Origin: Rubrivirga sp. | Lineage (GTDB): Bacteria > Bacteroidota > Rhodothermia > Rhodothermales > Rubricoccaceae | Assembly (NCBI GenBank): GCA_012269805.1 | Contig: JAAXJP010000518.1 | Coordinates: 485 to 11,581, forward strand | Reading direction: 5' to 3' | Length of the DNA stretch: 11,097 nucleotides | Shown: piece by piece, positions 1-6,749 of the stretch | Numbering within the stretch: the first letter of the stretch is position 1 | Layout: each line of letters begins with the position of its first letter | Made by a program: the position numbers and the translations under genes | The notes under the pieces: generated by a model | Databases searched by the model: none | What the model was told of the DNA's origin: nothing | Seen by the model: the letters and a program-made list of their open reading frames with translations, nothing else

Positions 1-252
1 CAGGACGACAGGGACGGCGGGCGCGCGGGCCGGGAACTGGCGCGCGCCCTCGACGCCCCCCATCCCGGGCAGCCCGATGTCCATCAGCACGGCGTCCGGT
101 AGCGCGCCCGCGTCGAGCGCCGCCAGCGCCTCCTCGCACGAGCCGAACGCCGTCGCCACGTATGGCGGCGCCCCGTCGAGCACGTCCGTGATGGTTTCGC
201 GGTAGAGCGCGTTGTCCTCGACAAGCCAGACGTGGACGATCGGTTCGGGCAC
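1..252 (-). CDS. Response regulator receiver domain, NarL/LuxR-like (partial, runs off left edge)
   Basis: Only the first 84 codons are inside the window. They form most of a CheY-like receiver domain: a hydrophobic first strand (VHVWLVEDN) with the acidic pair E12/D13, and the phospho-acceptor D58 in the motif VLMDIGLPGMGG. A DNA-binding output domain, probably HTH_LuxR given the HisKA_3 kinase next door, would lie beyond the edge and is not seen. The start is a GTG at 252-250 (MPEPIVHVW) with no Shine-Dalgarno sequence. This frame has no stop between the kinase end and this GTG, so a longer or fused product cannot be excluded. The gene lies 34 bp behind the histidine kinase stop and is almost certainly its partner, taking phosphate from the kinase and controlling transcription. 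The receiver call is secure; the regulon is unknown. Confidence 0.9.
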   Translation of the reverse strand, partial: MPEPIVHVWLVEDNALYRETITDVLDGAPPYVATAFGSCEEALAALDAGALPDAVLMDIGLPGMGGVEGARQFPARAPAVPVVL

Positions 253-286
253 GGAATGCAGACGGGGGGTGAGGACAAGGCGTCTG

Positions 287-2548
287 CTAAAAAAGCGCCC
301 CGTCGCCGCCCGGCGCCCGGCGCGTTCGCGTCGTTCCGGTCCCGCCCGCCTCGGTGTCGTCGCGGGGGACGTAGAGGTGGACGCGCGTGCCGCCGCCCGG
401 TTGGCTGTCGACGGTGAGCGTCCCGCCCAGGAGCGCCGCGCGCTCGCGGAGGCTGGAGAGGCCGTGGCCCGAGCGACCAGCCGACGCGTCGAACCCGCGG
501 CCGTCGTCCGCGACGGTGAGGCCGATTGCGCCTGAGGACGCCGCCAGCCGGACGCGGACGGCAGTGGCGCCGGCGTGGCGGGCGACGTTGTGGAGGGCCT
601 CTTTGGCGACGAGCAGGAGGTGGCGGCGGACCTCCATGTCGAGCGCGAGGTCGGCCTCGTCCGGCGCCTCGACGGTGCAGGCGACGCCGGGCAGCAGCGC
701 GGCGGCGGTGTCGCGGAGCCGCTCGGCGAGGTCGTGGAGCCGGTCCGACGACGGGTCGATGGCCCAGACGATGTCGCGGAGGTCATCGACGAGCGTGCGG
801 GCCGAGGCGCTGAGCCGGTCGAGACGGGAGCGGTCGGCCTCGGGGAGCGCGTCGTTGCGGCGGACGAGGTCGCTGAGGACGGCCATCGACGAAAGGCTCG
901 CGCCGATGTCGTCGTGGAGGTCGCCGGCGATGCGGAGGCGCGTGCGGGCGACCTCGAGCTCGCGCGCGCTGAGCTCGCGGAGGAGGCGGAGCCGCTCGGC
1001 CGCGCGACCGAACCGCCGGCCGAGCTCGGCCAAGAGAGACAGGTGGTCCTCGGTCAGCTTGGCCCCGCTGAGGCGGCGCCCGAGGCGGGCCGTGCCGGCG
1101 GTCCCGAGGGGCACCCACGCCGCCTCGGCGAGCGCGGCGTCGAGGCGGACGCCCTCCGAGGACGGGACGTCGAGGACGCCGGGGCGGGCCACGATCTCGG
1201 CCGACGCCTCGGGGTGGACCGCGCAGCCGTCGAGGTCGAGGCCGTCGCGGATCGTCTCGGCGAGGGCGGCGCGGAGGTCGTCGTCGGACTGGGCCGTCTC
1301 GACGCGGGCCTCGAACGCCGAGAGCGTCGCCCGCCGCGCGCGCTCGTGGCGGTTGAACACGCGGTCGATCCACGCGAACAGCCGCCGCTGGACGGGCACG
1401 AGGAGCGCGAACAGGGCCGCCGCGAGCGCGGCGGCCACGGCCGTCGGGAGCGACCCCGACGCCCGGCCGAGCGCCTCCGCGAGCCCGGCCGCGAGCCCGG
1501 CGTAGGCGACCACCAAGAGGACCACCGTCGCGCCATACGCGAGCCCCGGCGTCACGAACCGGTCGATCCCGAACAGCCCCTCCCGCGTCACCGCGATCCC
1601 GATGCCGGCCGGGATCAGGAGGTAGCTCAGCCCGACGATCGCGTTGACGGTCCCGGTGCTCCCGATCGCCGGGATGCCGGCCACGCCGGGGAGCTCCCAC
1701 AGGAAGAGGTCGACGGTGGAGTAGGCGGCGACGGCGGCGAGCACCCACGCCGCCTGCTGGCGCGTCCGCTGCGTCGGCGCGCGGGCGAACTGGACGACGC
1801 ATAGGACAAGGATGGTGAGGGCCGCGAGGCCGGCCCGGAGGTAGATCCAGGCCTCCACCCCCCCAGGGCCGAGCGCCAGGGCGAGGAGCACGGCGATGCC
1901 GACGCCGGCCGCCGCGTACGTCGCTACGACGGCACCGCGCCCGCCGACTCGGCGCGGGAACGACAGCAGCCAGTGGACGCTGAACGCCTGGAAGAGCCCG
2001 CTCACGACGACGTCCCAGATGGTGTGGAGCTCGACCATCGGCGCCGTCCACACCAGCGACGGGCCGACGGCGGCGTAGACGGGCGCCGCGGCGGCGGTCG
2101 AGAGCGCGAGCGGGACCATGCCCGGCGCGTCCGGGTTGCGGCTTACGATCCACGCCCCGAGCCCGAGCGCCGCCAGCCCGACGCCGATCAGCACGACGCG
2201 GTACCATGGCAGCCACACGAGTCGCCGCGCCAGCGTCGGCGACTGGCGTGGGAGGTCCAGCGTAAGCACCCGGCCGTCGCGGATCGCGCGGATCGACGAC
2301 GGCCCGGATCCCGAGCGCCAGCGTGTCGCCTCACCGTCCGCCAGTCGGTCGCCGACGCGGAGGCCGGCGGCGTCCGCGGCGGAGCCCTCGGCGACGTGCG
2401 AGACGACGCCGTCCGTCGGCACGTCGAACCCGGCGTGGGGCTCCAGGGCGAGGCGGACGACGTAGCCGGCCGTGAGCGCCAGCCCCACTGCGAAGGCGAG
2501 GGTCAGCAGCCGGCGGCTGCGGCGGTCGAGCGGGGCCGGGCCGTCCAA
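287..2548 (-). CDS. Membrane sensor histidine kinase, NarL type, with N-terminal PDZ-like domain
   Basis: This 753-aa sensor kinase has a first membrane span at about 13-35. A PDZ-like stretch at about 41-98 follows (GVVSHVAEGSAADAAGLRVGDRL is the typical carboxylate-loop-to-helix pattern), presumably periplasmic. About eight or nine hydrophobic segments run from 113 to 393. A weak GAF-like region covers about 405-515. The HisKA_3 dimerisation helix carries phospho-acceptor H545 in DLHDDIG, with DIVWAIDP at 592-599. The HATPase domain has the N box around N654 (KEALHNVARHA), G1 DDGRGFD at 681-687 and G2 GHGLSSL at 694-700. All catalytic motifs are present. The start is TTG at 2548-2546: the frame is closed by TAG shortly upstream, no ATG or GTG lies between, and the next GTG (V21) would cut the first membrane helix. 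It begins 46 bp after the T9SS-domain gene and sits just ahead of the response regulator. The signal sensed is unknown; the PDZ domain suggests exported protein C-termini or proteolysis products. Confidence 0.92.
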   Translation of the reverse strand: MDGPAPLDRRSRRLLTLAFAVGLALTAGYVVRLALEPHAGFDVPTDGVVSHVAEGSAADAAGLRVGDRLADGEATRWRSGSGPSSIRAIRDGRVLTLDLPRQSPTLARRLVWLPWYRVVLIGVGLAALGLGAWIVSRNPDAPGMVPLALSTAAAAPVYAAVGPSLVWTAPMVELHTIWDVVVSGLFQAFSVHWLLSFPRRVGGRGAVVATYAAAGVGIAVLLALALGPGGVEAWIYLRAGLAALTILVLCVVQFARAPTQRTRQQAAWVLAAVAAYSTVDLFLWELPGVAGIPAIGSTGTVNAIVGLSYLLIPAGIGIAVTREGLFGIDRFVTPGLAYGATVVLLVVAYAGLAAGLAEALGRASGSLPTAVAAALAAALFALLVPVQRRLFAWIDRVFNRHERARRATLSAFEARVETAQSDDDLRAALAETIRDGLDLDGCAVHPEASAEIVARPGVLDVPSSEGVRLDAALAEAAWVPLGTAGTARLGRRLSGAKLTEDHLSLLAELGRRFGRAAERLRLLRELSARELEVARTRLRIAGDLHDDIGASLSSMAVLSDLVRRNDALPEADRSRLDRLSASARTLVDDLRDIVWAIDPSSDRLHDLAERLRDTAAALLPGVACTVEAPDEADLALDMEVRRHLLLVAKEALHNVARHAGATAVRVRLAASSGAIGLTVADDGRGFDASAGRSGHGLSSLRERAALLGGTLTVDSQPGGGTRVHLYVPRDDTEAGGTGTTRTRRAPGGDGALF

Positions 2549-2594
2549 GCGGGGCGCGTGCGGCGGGTCGTCCCGAACCTACGGGGCGCGCCCG

Positions 2595-3410
2595 TCACCG
2601 CAGCCGCGTGACCGTCCGCGTGAGGCGTTCGGTGCCGGCTTCCAGCCGTACGACGTAGACGCCGGCCGGCAGCGCCGCCGCGTCGAGCGCGACCTCGTGC
2701 CGCCCCGCCGCCTTGTCGGCATCGACCACGACGGCGACCTCACGACCCAGCACGTCGAGGAGGGCCAGCCGGACCGGACCGGGCGCCGGGAGGGCGTACG
2801 CCAGCGTCGCCCGTGCGCCGAACGGGTTCGGCCGCGGCGGGTGGAGCGCGAGCTCGGCGGGGCCGCCCCCCTCGGCGGCGACGTTGCCGAGGCGGACGAG
2901 GACGAGCCGGGCGCTGCTCGTCGCCGACGCCTGCCCGTCCGTCGTCACCACGCGGTGGTAGACGGTCGTCGTGTCGCCCTCCGGCACGTCGCTGGTGGCA
3001 GCGAGAATCGCAGCGAGCGTCGTCGTGATCGAGGTCCCCGCCCCTGCATCTTCGTCCAGCGCGCGCGCGCCGAAGTCAGCGCTGGGGGCGAGCTGCCAGC
3101 GGTAGGCGAGCGCGTCGCCGTCGGCGTCCGCGCCCGCCGTCCACGAGACGGTGAGCGGGGCGTTGAGGTCGAGGTCGTCGAGGACGAGCTCGGTGCCGTC
3201 CGGCGGCGACACGATCTCGCCGGGCACGGGCGGCGTGTTCACCACGACGACGCTGACGTCCGCGCGGACGATGGGCCAGAAGCCGCTCTTCAGCACGTGG
3301 CTCTCGTCCACCGAGACGCCGACGGGTGGGAACGCGGTGGCGCTCGCGCGGAGCACCGGCTGCGCGTGGGCGGTCGCGGCGATCAGGACGAACAGGAGGA
3401 GGGCACGCAT
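2595..3410 (-). CDS. Exported protein with Fn3-like domain and T9SS C-terminal sorting domain
   Basis: This 271-aa protein has a signal peptide at 1-16 cut at AHA|Q. Residues 20-50 carry a motif of the kind SxSHVLKSGFWPI, which I recall from other exported proteins of this group. Residues 59-172 resemble a fibronectin type III or Ig-like fold (PPVPGEIVSPPDG, then LTVSW and LAYRWQLAPSADF). Residues about 187-271 are a clear type IX secretion sorting domain: PRPNPFGARATLAYALP, LLDVLGREVA, LPAGVYVVRLEAG. It should cross the outer membrane through the Por system, with the sorting domain removed or anchored. The ATG at 3410 follows the end of the fibre-like gene by 24 bp, and the kinase starts 46 bp after its stop. 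The job is unknown; a surface or fibre-associated role alongside its neighbour is an inference. The sorting domain itself is certain. Confidence 0.88.
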   Translation of the reverse strand: MRALLLFVLIAATAHAQPVLRASATAFPPVGVSVDESHVLKSGFWPIVRADVSVVVVNTPPVPGEIVSPPDGTELVLDDLDLNAPLTVSWTAGADADGDALAYRWQLAPSADFGARALDEDAGAGTSITTTLAAILAATSDVPEGDTTTVYHRVVTTDGQASATSSARLVLVRLGNVAAEGGGPAELALHPPRPNPFGARATLAYALPAPGPVRLALLDVLGREVAVVVDADKAAGRHEVALDAAALPAGVYVVRLEAGTERLTRTVTRLR

Positions 3411-3434
3411 GGGATCGGCGGCTGGGCGGTCGGA

Positions 3435-5171
3435 CTACTTCGTGTTGACGAGGACGCGGACGAGGCCGCTGCCCTCGCCGTCGAACCCTTCCAGCGCCTT
3501 GCCGAGCACGACGCCGACGCGGAGCGCGGCCGGGTCGGCGCGCATGGCGTGGCCGGGCGTCGCGGCCGTCACGAGGAGGTCGCCGCGCCGGATCGGCCCG
3601 TTCTCGGTCGTCACCTTCGTCGGGAGCACGCCGACGACGCCCATCGGCACGAGGCCGTCGAGGCCCTCGTCGATCCCGCGCTCGGTGAGGACGAGCCCTG
3701 GCCGCGTCGCGTAGACCCCGACCACGAGCGAGGAGTAGGCCTCGGCGCTCTTCTCCACCGTCCGGTCCGTCCGCGTCGAGATCACGAGGACGTCGCCGGG
3801 CTCATAGGCCTCGACCGGTCCTTCGACCGCGAACGCCTCCGCGACGTCCGCCCCGGACGACTGGACGCCGCCGTTGAAGAAGCCCGTCCCGAACCGGTCG
3901 ATCCGCGCCTGGTTGACGCCCGTCGTGGCCTGGAAGACGGCGATGTCGGTGCCGGACCCGTCCTGCGAGACGCGAAGCGGGACGGCGTCGCTGCTGCTAG
4001 CGGCGTGCGCCCACGCACCCACGGCGAGCGTGCCCGACCCCGTCGTCTGCCCGTGGAGCCCGACGCCCGGCCCGCGCGTCGTCGCGTAGACCCCGGTGCC
4101 GGCGCCGGTCGTGGACGTGATCTCGAACCGCCCCCCCGTGCCGCGGCCTGCGTGCTCGACGCGGAGCGCCGGGACCGCGAGGACCTGCGACTCGGCGGTG
4201 ATGACCACGGCCGCCTCGGTGTTGCCGTCGTCCCCGTCGACGAACTCGGCCACGTGGCCGTCGCCGGAGGCGGCCGAGCGGCGGGCGAACAGGCCCGTCC
4301 CGGGTCCGTTCGCGGCGGCCTCGATGGCGATCCCGTCGCCCGACGACACGCCGAGGACGGCCGGGCCGTCGGCCTCGTTCTGCGCCAGCAGCGCCGCGCC
4401 GATAAAGTCGGGGTTGTCGATAAGGAACGTGCCCGCGAACCCGACGTCGCCCGTGTGCCGGGCCTCGATGGCCGCGCCGCCGCTCCCGGTCGTCTGGGCG
4501 CGGATGGCCAGGCCGCCGTCGTCGTTCGTGCTCGTGGCCGTGAGCGCGGGCCCGGTGCCCTCCGTCGTCGCCGCGAGCGCCGTCTCCGCGCTGGCGGCGT
4601 TGCTCACGCGGAACACGCCGGCCGCGCCCGAGCCCGTGTTGACGGCCTCGACCGCCGCGCCCGTCCCGGCTGCCGTCGCCAGCAGCCCGATGGTCGCGTC
4701 GCCCGCGCCCGACGCCGTCACGGCGCCGACACCCTCGCTCGACACGACCACGCCGATGCCGCCCCCGGTGTTGTCAATCTGGAGGGCCGGTGCGTTCGTC
4801 GTGTTCGAGCCCGCGACCGGGAAGCGGAGGCCGAGCGCCGTGCCGGCCGCCCCGAGCGGGACGCGCGGTAACTCCTCGCCCCCGTCGATCGAGACGCCGA
4901 GGTACAGAGGGCGGTCGAACTCGTCGGGGGCGAACGAATCTTCGGCGCCGAGTTGGACCGAGAACACGCCGTCGTCGAGACTCACGGTCTGCGCCTCGCC
5001 CCACGTCGGCGAGCCGCCGGTGGCGGCGGTCCACAGCGTGAACGTGAGCTCGGCGGAGCCCGTGAGCGGCGTGCCGTCGGCTTCGGTGAGGTAGCCCTGG
5101 TAGGGGATGGTCGTCTGTGCGCTGGCCGTCCCAGCCAGCAGCGCGATCGCGAGGAGGAAGAGTCGAGTCAT
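3435..5171 (-). CDS. Exported fibre-like repeat protein with conserved C-terminal GPIR-GDLL domain
   Basis: The protein has 578 aa. The signal peptide (MTRLFLLAIALLAGTASA|Q) fixes the ATG at 5171; the same frame stays open about 70 codons further upstream, but that stretch is low-complexity antisense of the next gene. Residues 21-112 follow a known exported pattern: IPYQGYLTEADGTPL, a beta-rich middle with DGVFSVQLG, then RPLYLGVSIDGG and PRVPLG. Residues about 115-430 are low-complexity Gly/Ala/Thr/Val repeats (units such as GTGAAVEA, GTGPALTA, GGAAIEA, DGIAIEA), which suggest a beta-solenoid or trimeric fibre shaft. Residues 438-578 form a conserved tail: SGADVAEAF, YEPGDVLVIS, LVVGVYATRPGLV, ENGPIRRGDLLVTAATPGHA, GVVLGKALEG, LVRVLVNTK. 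I know this tail from many tail-fibre-like bacterial proteins, with no assigned biochemical function. A relation to phage-type autoproteolytic chaperone domains is possible but not shown. It lies in a minus-strand run, 28 bp after the 303-aa gene and 24 bp before the T9SS protein. Confidence 0.88.
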   Translation of the reverse strand: MTRLFLLAIALLAGTASAQTTIPYQGYLTEADGTPLTGSAELTFTLWTAATGGSPTWGEAQTVSLDDGVFSVQLGAEDSFAPDEFDRPLYLGVSIDGGEELPRVPLGAAGTALGLRFPVAGSNTTNAPALQIDNTGGGIGVVVSSEGVGAVTASGAGDATIGLLATAAGTGAAVEAVNTGSGAAGVFRVSNAASAETALAATTEGTGPALTATSTNDDGGLAIRAQTTGSGGAAIEARHTGDVGFAGTFLIDNPDFIGAALLAQNEADGPAVLGVSSGDGIAIEAAANGPGTGLFARRSAASGDGHVAEFVDGDDGNTEAAVVITAESQVLAVPALRVEHAGRGTGGRFEITSTTGAGTGVYATTRGPGVGLHGQTTGSGTLAVGAWAHAASSSDAVPLRVSQDGSGTDIAVFQATTGVNQARIDRFGTGFFNGGVQSSGADVAEAFAVEGPVEAYEPGDVLVISTRTDRTVEKSAEAYSSLVVGVYATRPGLVLTERGIDEGLDGLVPMGVVGVLPTKVTTENGPIRRGDLLVTAATPGHAMRADPAALRVGVVLGKALEGFDGEGSGLVRVLVNTK

Positions 5172-5199
5172 GGGTCTGGGGGATGGAGTCGTCGGGGGA

Positions 5200-6111
5200 T
5201 CATCCGCAGCGGGGGCCGACGGAGAGAGAGGCGTCGCACGTGCGGAGCCAGCGCTGGCCGTCGAGGGTCGTTTTGCCGTTGTCGTAGCCGAGCGTGAGCG
5301 TCCGTGTGCGGCCGTCGTGGAAGCGGAGCTGGAGGACCGACTCGCCGCCGCTCCGGCCGATGCTCCAGGCGCCGGCTCCACGCGCGTCGCGGTGGATCGA
5401 GGGCGAGTTCCCGCTTATGGGGTCCGTCCCGCCGAACACCGTCGCGCTCTGATCCGAGGTCGTGAAGTAGCCGGTGCAGAGGTCGATCGTGGCCTCGTCG
5501 ATGTAGCCGGAACCGTCGCCGCTGTCGTAGCTCGACGAGCGGAACAGGCGGCAGCCCTCGAGGAACGCGCGCCATTCCTCTTGCTCGGGCCCCGCGGGCA
5601 GCGCCTCGGCCGACGGCGCCGCCGAGGCGTGCGGGGCCGAGAACACGACGCTCCGGGCGACCGCCTCGGCCCGGTCTGCCAGAGCGTCGGCGTCCGCCTC
5701 GGGGCCGGCGGCGGCGAGGACCGTCGCTCCCCGTCCGGCCGGCGCCACCCGCCCGACGACGCGGGCCTGGGCGGGCGAGCCCTCGATCCACCCCGCGAAG
5801 TCGGCCGCGAGGCCGTCGGCGCCGAACGGCTCGAGCGGGCCGGCGAGCGTCAGCCGGGTGCCGAGGCCGTCGGCGATGCCGCGCTGTGCCTCCGTGCGGA
5901 GGACGTCGACGGTGGGCGCGTCGTGGGGGAGGACGAGGAGGACCGCGTCCTGCGTCGGGGCGAGGAAGAGGTAGCCCTCCGCGGCCGGCTGGGCCGTCCA
6001 GCCGGCCGGCGGCGCGAAGCGGATCCCCCAGTCGGCGTCCGAGACGGTCTGGGCGCGGCCGGCGGTCGCGGCGAGCAGCGGCAGAAGAACAGAGAGGAAG
6101 AGTCGGGGCAT
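5200..6111 (-). CDS. Exported protein of unknown function, two-domain, four cysteines
   Basis: This 303-aa protein has a signal peptide at 1-20 (GRA|Q). An N-terminal domain at about 24-157 starts GIRFAPPAGWTAQP and runs through a PsbP/DUF1795-like pattern (VVGRVAPAGRGATVLAAAG, then ADRAEAVARSVVFSAP). A C-terminal domain at about 178-303 has the order W..FLEGCRLFRSS, IDLCTGYF, GAGAWSIG, LQLRFHDGRTRTLTLGYDNGKTTLDGQRWLRTC. From memory, this C-terminal pattern recurs in exported and kinase-linked proteins of several phyla, with no known activity. Cys187, 212, 292 and 302 could form two disulfides in the periplasm. The ATG at 6111 is the first start after the divergent promoter region, so this is the lead gene of the minus-strand run. 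I do not recognise a specific function. Confidence 0.85.
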   Translation of the reverse strand: MPRLFLSVLLPLLAATAGRAQTVSDADWGIRFAPPAGWTAQPAAEGYLFLAPTQDAVLLVLPHDAPTVDVLRTEAQRGIADGLGTRLTLAGPLEPFGADGLAADFAGWIEGSPAQARVVGRVAPAGRGATVLAAAGPEADADALADRAEAVARSVVFSAPHASAAPSAEALPAGPEQEEWRAFLEGCRLFRSSSYDSGDGSGYIDEATIDLCTGYFTTSDQSATVFGGTDPISGNSPSIHRDARGAGAWSIGRSGGESVLQLRFHDGRTRTLTLGYDNGKTTLDGQRWLRTCDASLSVGPRCG

Positions 6112-6252
6112 GGGGAGGCCGGCGGGGTCGCCCTCACGCTAGGCCGTGGGCCTGCCCACCCGCACGGCGCGTTCACGCCGTTTCGTGGGCGACGCCTGGC
6201 CCCGGCGGTCTCTGCTCTCGCCTCAATCCGAGCGGTGTACACGGCCTTTTTC

Positions 6253-6266
6253 TTGCCGTTCGGCAA
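6253..6266. promoter_or_regulatory. Perfect 14-bp palindrome, candidate operator
   Basis: TTGCCG-TT-CGGCAA is a perfect inverted repeat with 6-bp arms and a 2-bp centre. It lies between the divergent genes, 23 bp upstream of the candidate -7 box for the rightward gene. Neither side has a T tract in the direction a terminator would need, so an operator for a dimeric regulator is more likely than a terminator. Half-site-like copies lie nearby (GGCAAT at 6275-6280 and GCCGTT at 6282-6287). The regulator is unknown. Confidence 0.4.
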
Positions 6267-6288
6267 CATTAGCTGGCAATAGCCGTTA

Positions 6289-6296
6289 TATCTTTT
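6289..6296 (+). promoter_or_regulatory. Candidate Bacteroidota-type -7 box for the CsbD-like gene
   Basis: TATCTTTT matches seven of eight positions of the TAnnTTTG consensus used by the Bacteroidota primary sigma factor. It sits 36 bp before the ATG at 6333, which would leave a 5' leader of about 30 nt. No TTTG-type -33 element is visible at the usual distance, so the call rests on one box and the local A/T richness. Confidence 0.4.
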
Positions 6297-6332
6297 CGAC
6301 GCAGGCCCTATCACGACGGCGCTGGAGAGCGC

Positions 6333-6536
6333 ATGCCACCCATGGCGACCCCGAAGATGAACCGCGACTGGCGACGGATCCGAGACCGCATCAAGGCGAT
6401 GTGGTCCGACGTCGAGTTCGACGACAAGCGGATGAAGAAGACCCGCGGCAGCCTCCGCCAGATGGTCACCCTCATCCACAAGCGGACCGACGAGCCGCGC
6501 GCCGAGGTCCGGAAAAAGATCGTCGCCGTCATGTGA
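6333..6536 (+). CDS. CsbD-like small stress protein
   Basis: A 67-aa, highly charged, probably helical protein. Its body (MNRDWRRIRDRIKAMWSDVE, then DDKRMKKTRGSLRQMVTLI and EPRAEVRKKI) follows the CsbD family layout: W..IK..I...W.D, an acidic DDD-like turn, a central G..L...I, and a final helix with a conserved glutamate. CsbD proteins are small bacterial general-stress proteins of unknown biochemical function. Possible starts are ATG 6333, 6342 and 6357. I chose 6333 because GGAG at 6324-6327 sits 5 nt ahead; the family body really begins at M9 (6357), so the shorter start is possible. It is preceded by an A/T-rich promoter candidate and followed by strong hairpins, so it is probably a single-gene unit. 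The family assignment rests on pattern only. Confidence 0.72.
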   Translation: MPPMATPKMNRDWRRIRDRIKAMWSDVEFDDKRMKKTRGSLRQMVTLIHKRTDEPRAEVRKKIVAVM

Positions 6537-6560
6537 CGGCCTGCGCCCGACCCCATCGCC

Positions 6561-6593
6561 GCGCCCCGCGCGGGACTCTCCAGGGCGGGGCGC
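6561..6593 (+). terminator. Strong GC hairpin downstream of the CsbD-like gene
   Basis: GCGCCCCGC (6561-6569) pairs perfectly with GCGGGGCGC (6585-6593) around a 15-nt loop, 24 bp after the stop codon. A TTTT stretch follows at 6599-6602 after a short GC spacer. This fits an imperfect intrinsic terminator. It overlaps a second hairpin by three bases, so it may be one of two alternative folds. Confidence 0.45.
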
Positions 6594-6612
6594 CGTCGTT
6601 TTGGCGACGGCG
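6591..6612 (+). other. Second hairpin, mutually exclusive with the preceding one
   Basis: CGCCGTCG (6591-6598) pairs perfectly with CGACGGCG (6605-6612) around the loop TTTTGG. Its left arm shares bases 6591-6593 with the right arm of the upstream hairpin, so both cannot form fully at once. No T tract follows. It could be part of a terminator-like structure or an attenuator-like switch in the leader of sufS. Confidence 0.35.
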
Positions 6613-6749
6613 GCGCCCGGCCCCGACGCGCCCCTACGCCGAGCCGGCCCGCCCCGCCCCGCCTCGACGAGCCTCCCATCGAGGTGGGCGGTGTGCGCTC
6701 GGTGAATGCCCAGACGTCGGGCACACGGCTCGCGCGGAGGCCGTTCCTT

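Larger units (their letters stand above)
6112..6332. promoter_or_regulatory. Divergent intergenic promoter region
   Basis: This 221-bp stretch separates the minus-strand exported-protein genes from the rightward CsbD-like gene. The part at 6235-6300 is clearly richer in A/T than the surroundings, with TTTTTC and TTATATCTTTT tracts, as expected for promoters in a very GC-rich genome. No convincing ORF is present; frames that cross it belong to antisense shadows. It holds a perfect palindrome and a candidate -7 box, listed separately. On the minus strand, TAATGTTG (complement of 6264-6271) is one mismatch from the Bacteroidota -7 consensus and could serve the 303-aa gene, but it lacks a clear -33 partner. 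Confidence 0.55.

Noticed and set aside
575..1804. 409-codon plus-strand frame opposite the histidine kinase
   Set aside because: The kinase frame holds all catalytic motifs; this frame is Arg/Glu/Gly-rich and motif-free.
2472..4871. Very long open frame (799 codons) on the plus strand
   Set aside because: It is antisense to three well-supported exported-protein genes; the translation is Arg/Gly/Asp-rich without motifs, a third-position GC shadow.
5172..5381. N-terminal extension of the fibre-like protein to an earlier start
   Set aside because: The extension is Ser/Ala/Arg/Thr low-complexity, overlaps the end of the 303-aa gene, and would place the clear signal peptide inside the protein.
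6684..6749. Longer SufS start at GTG 6684
   Set aside because: It adds 22 residues not found in the family and begins inside an inverted repeat; ATG 6750 has a good Shine-Dalgarno sequence.
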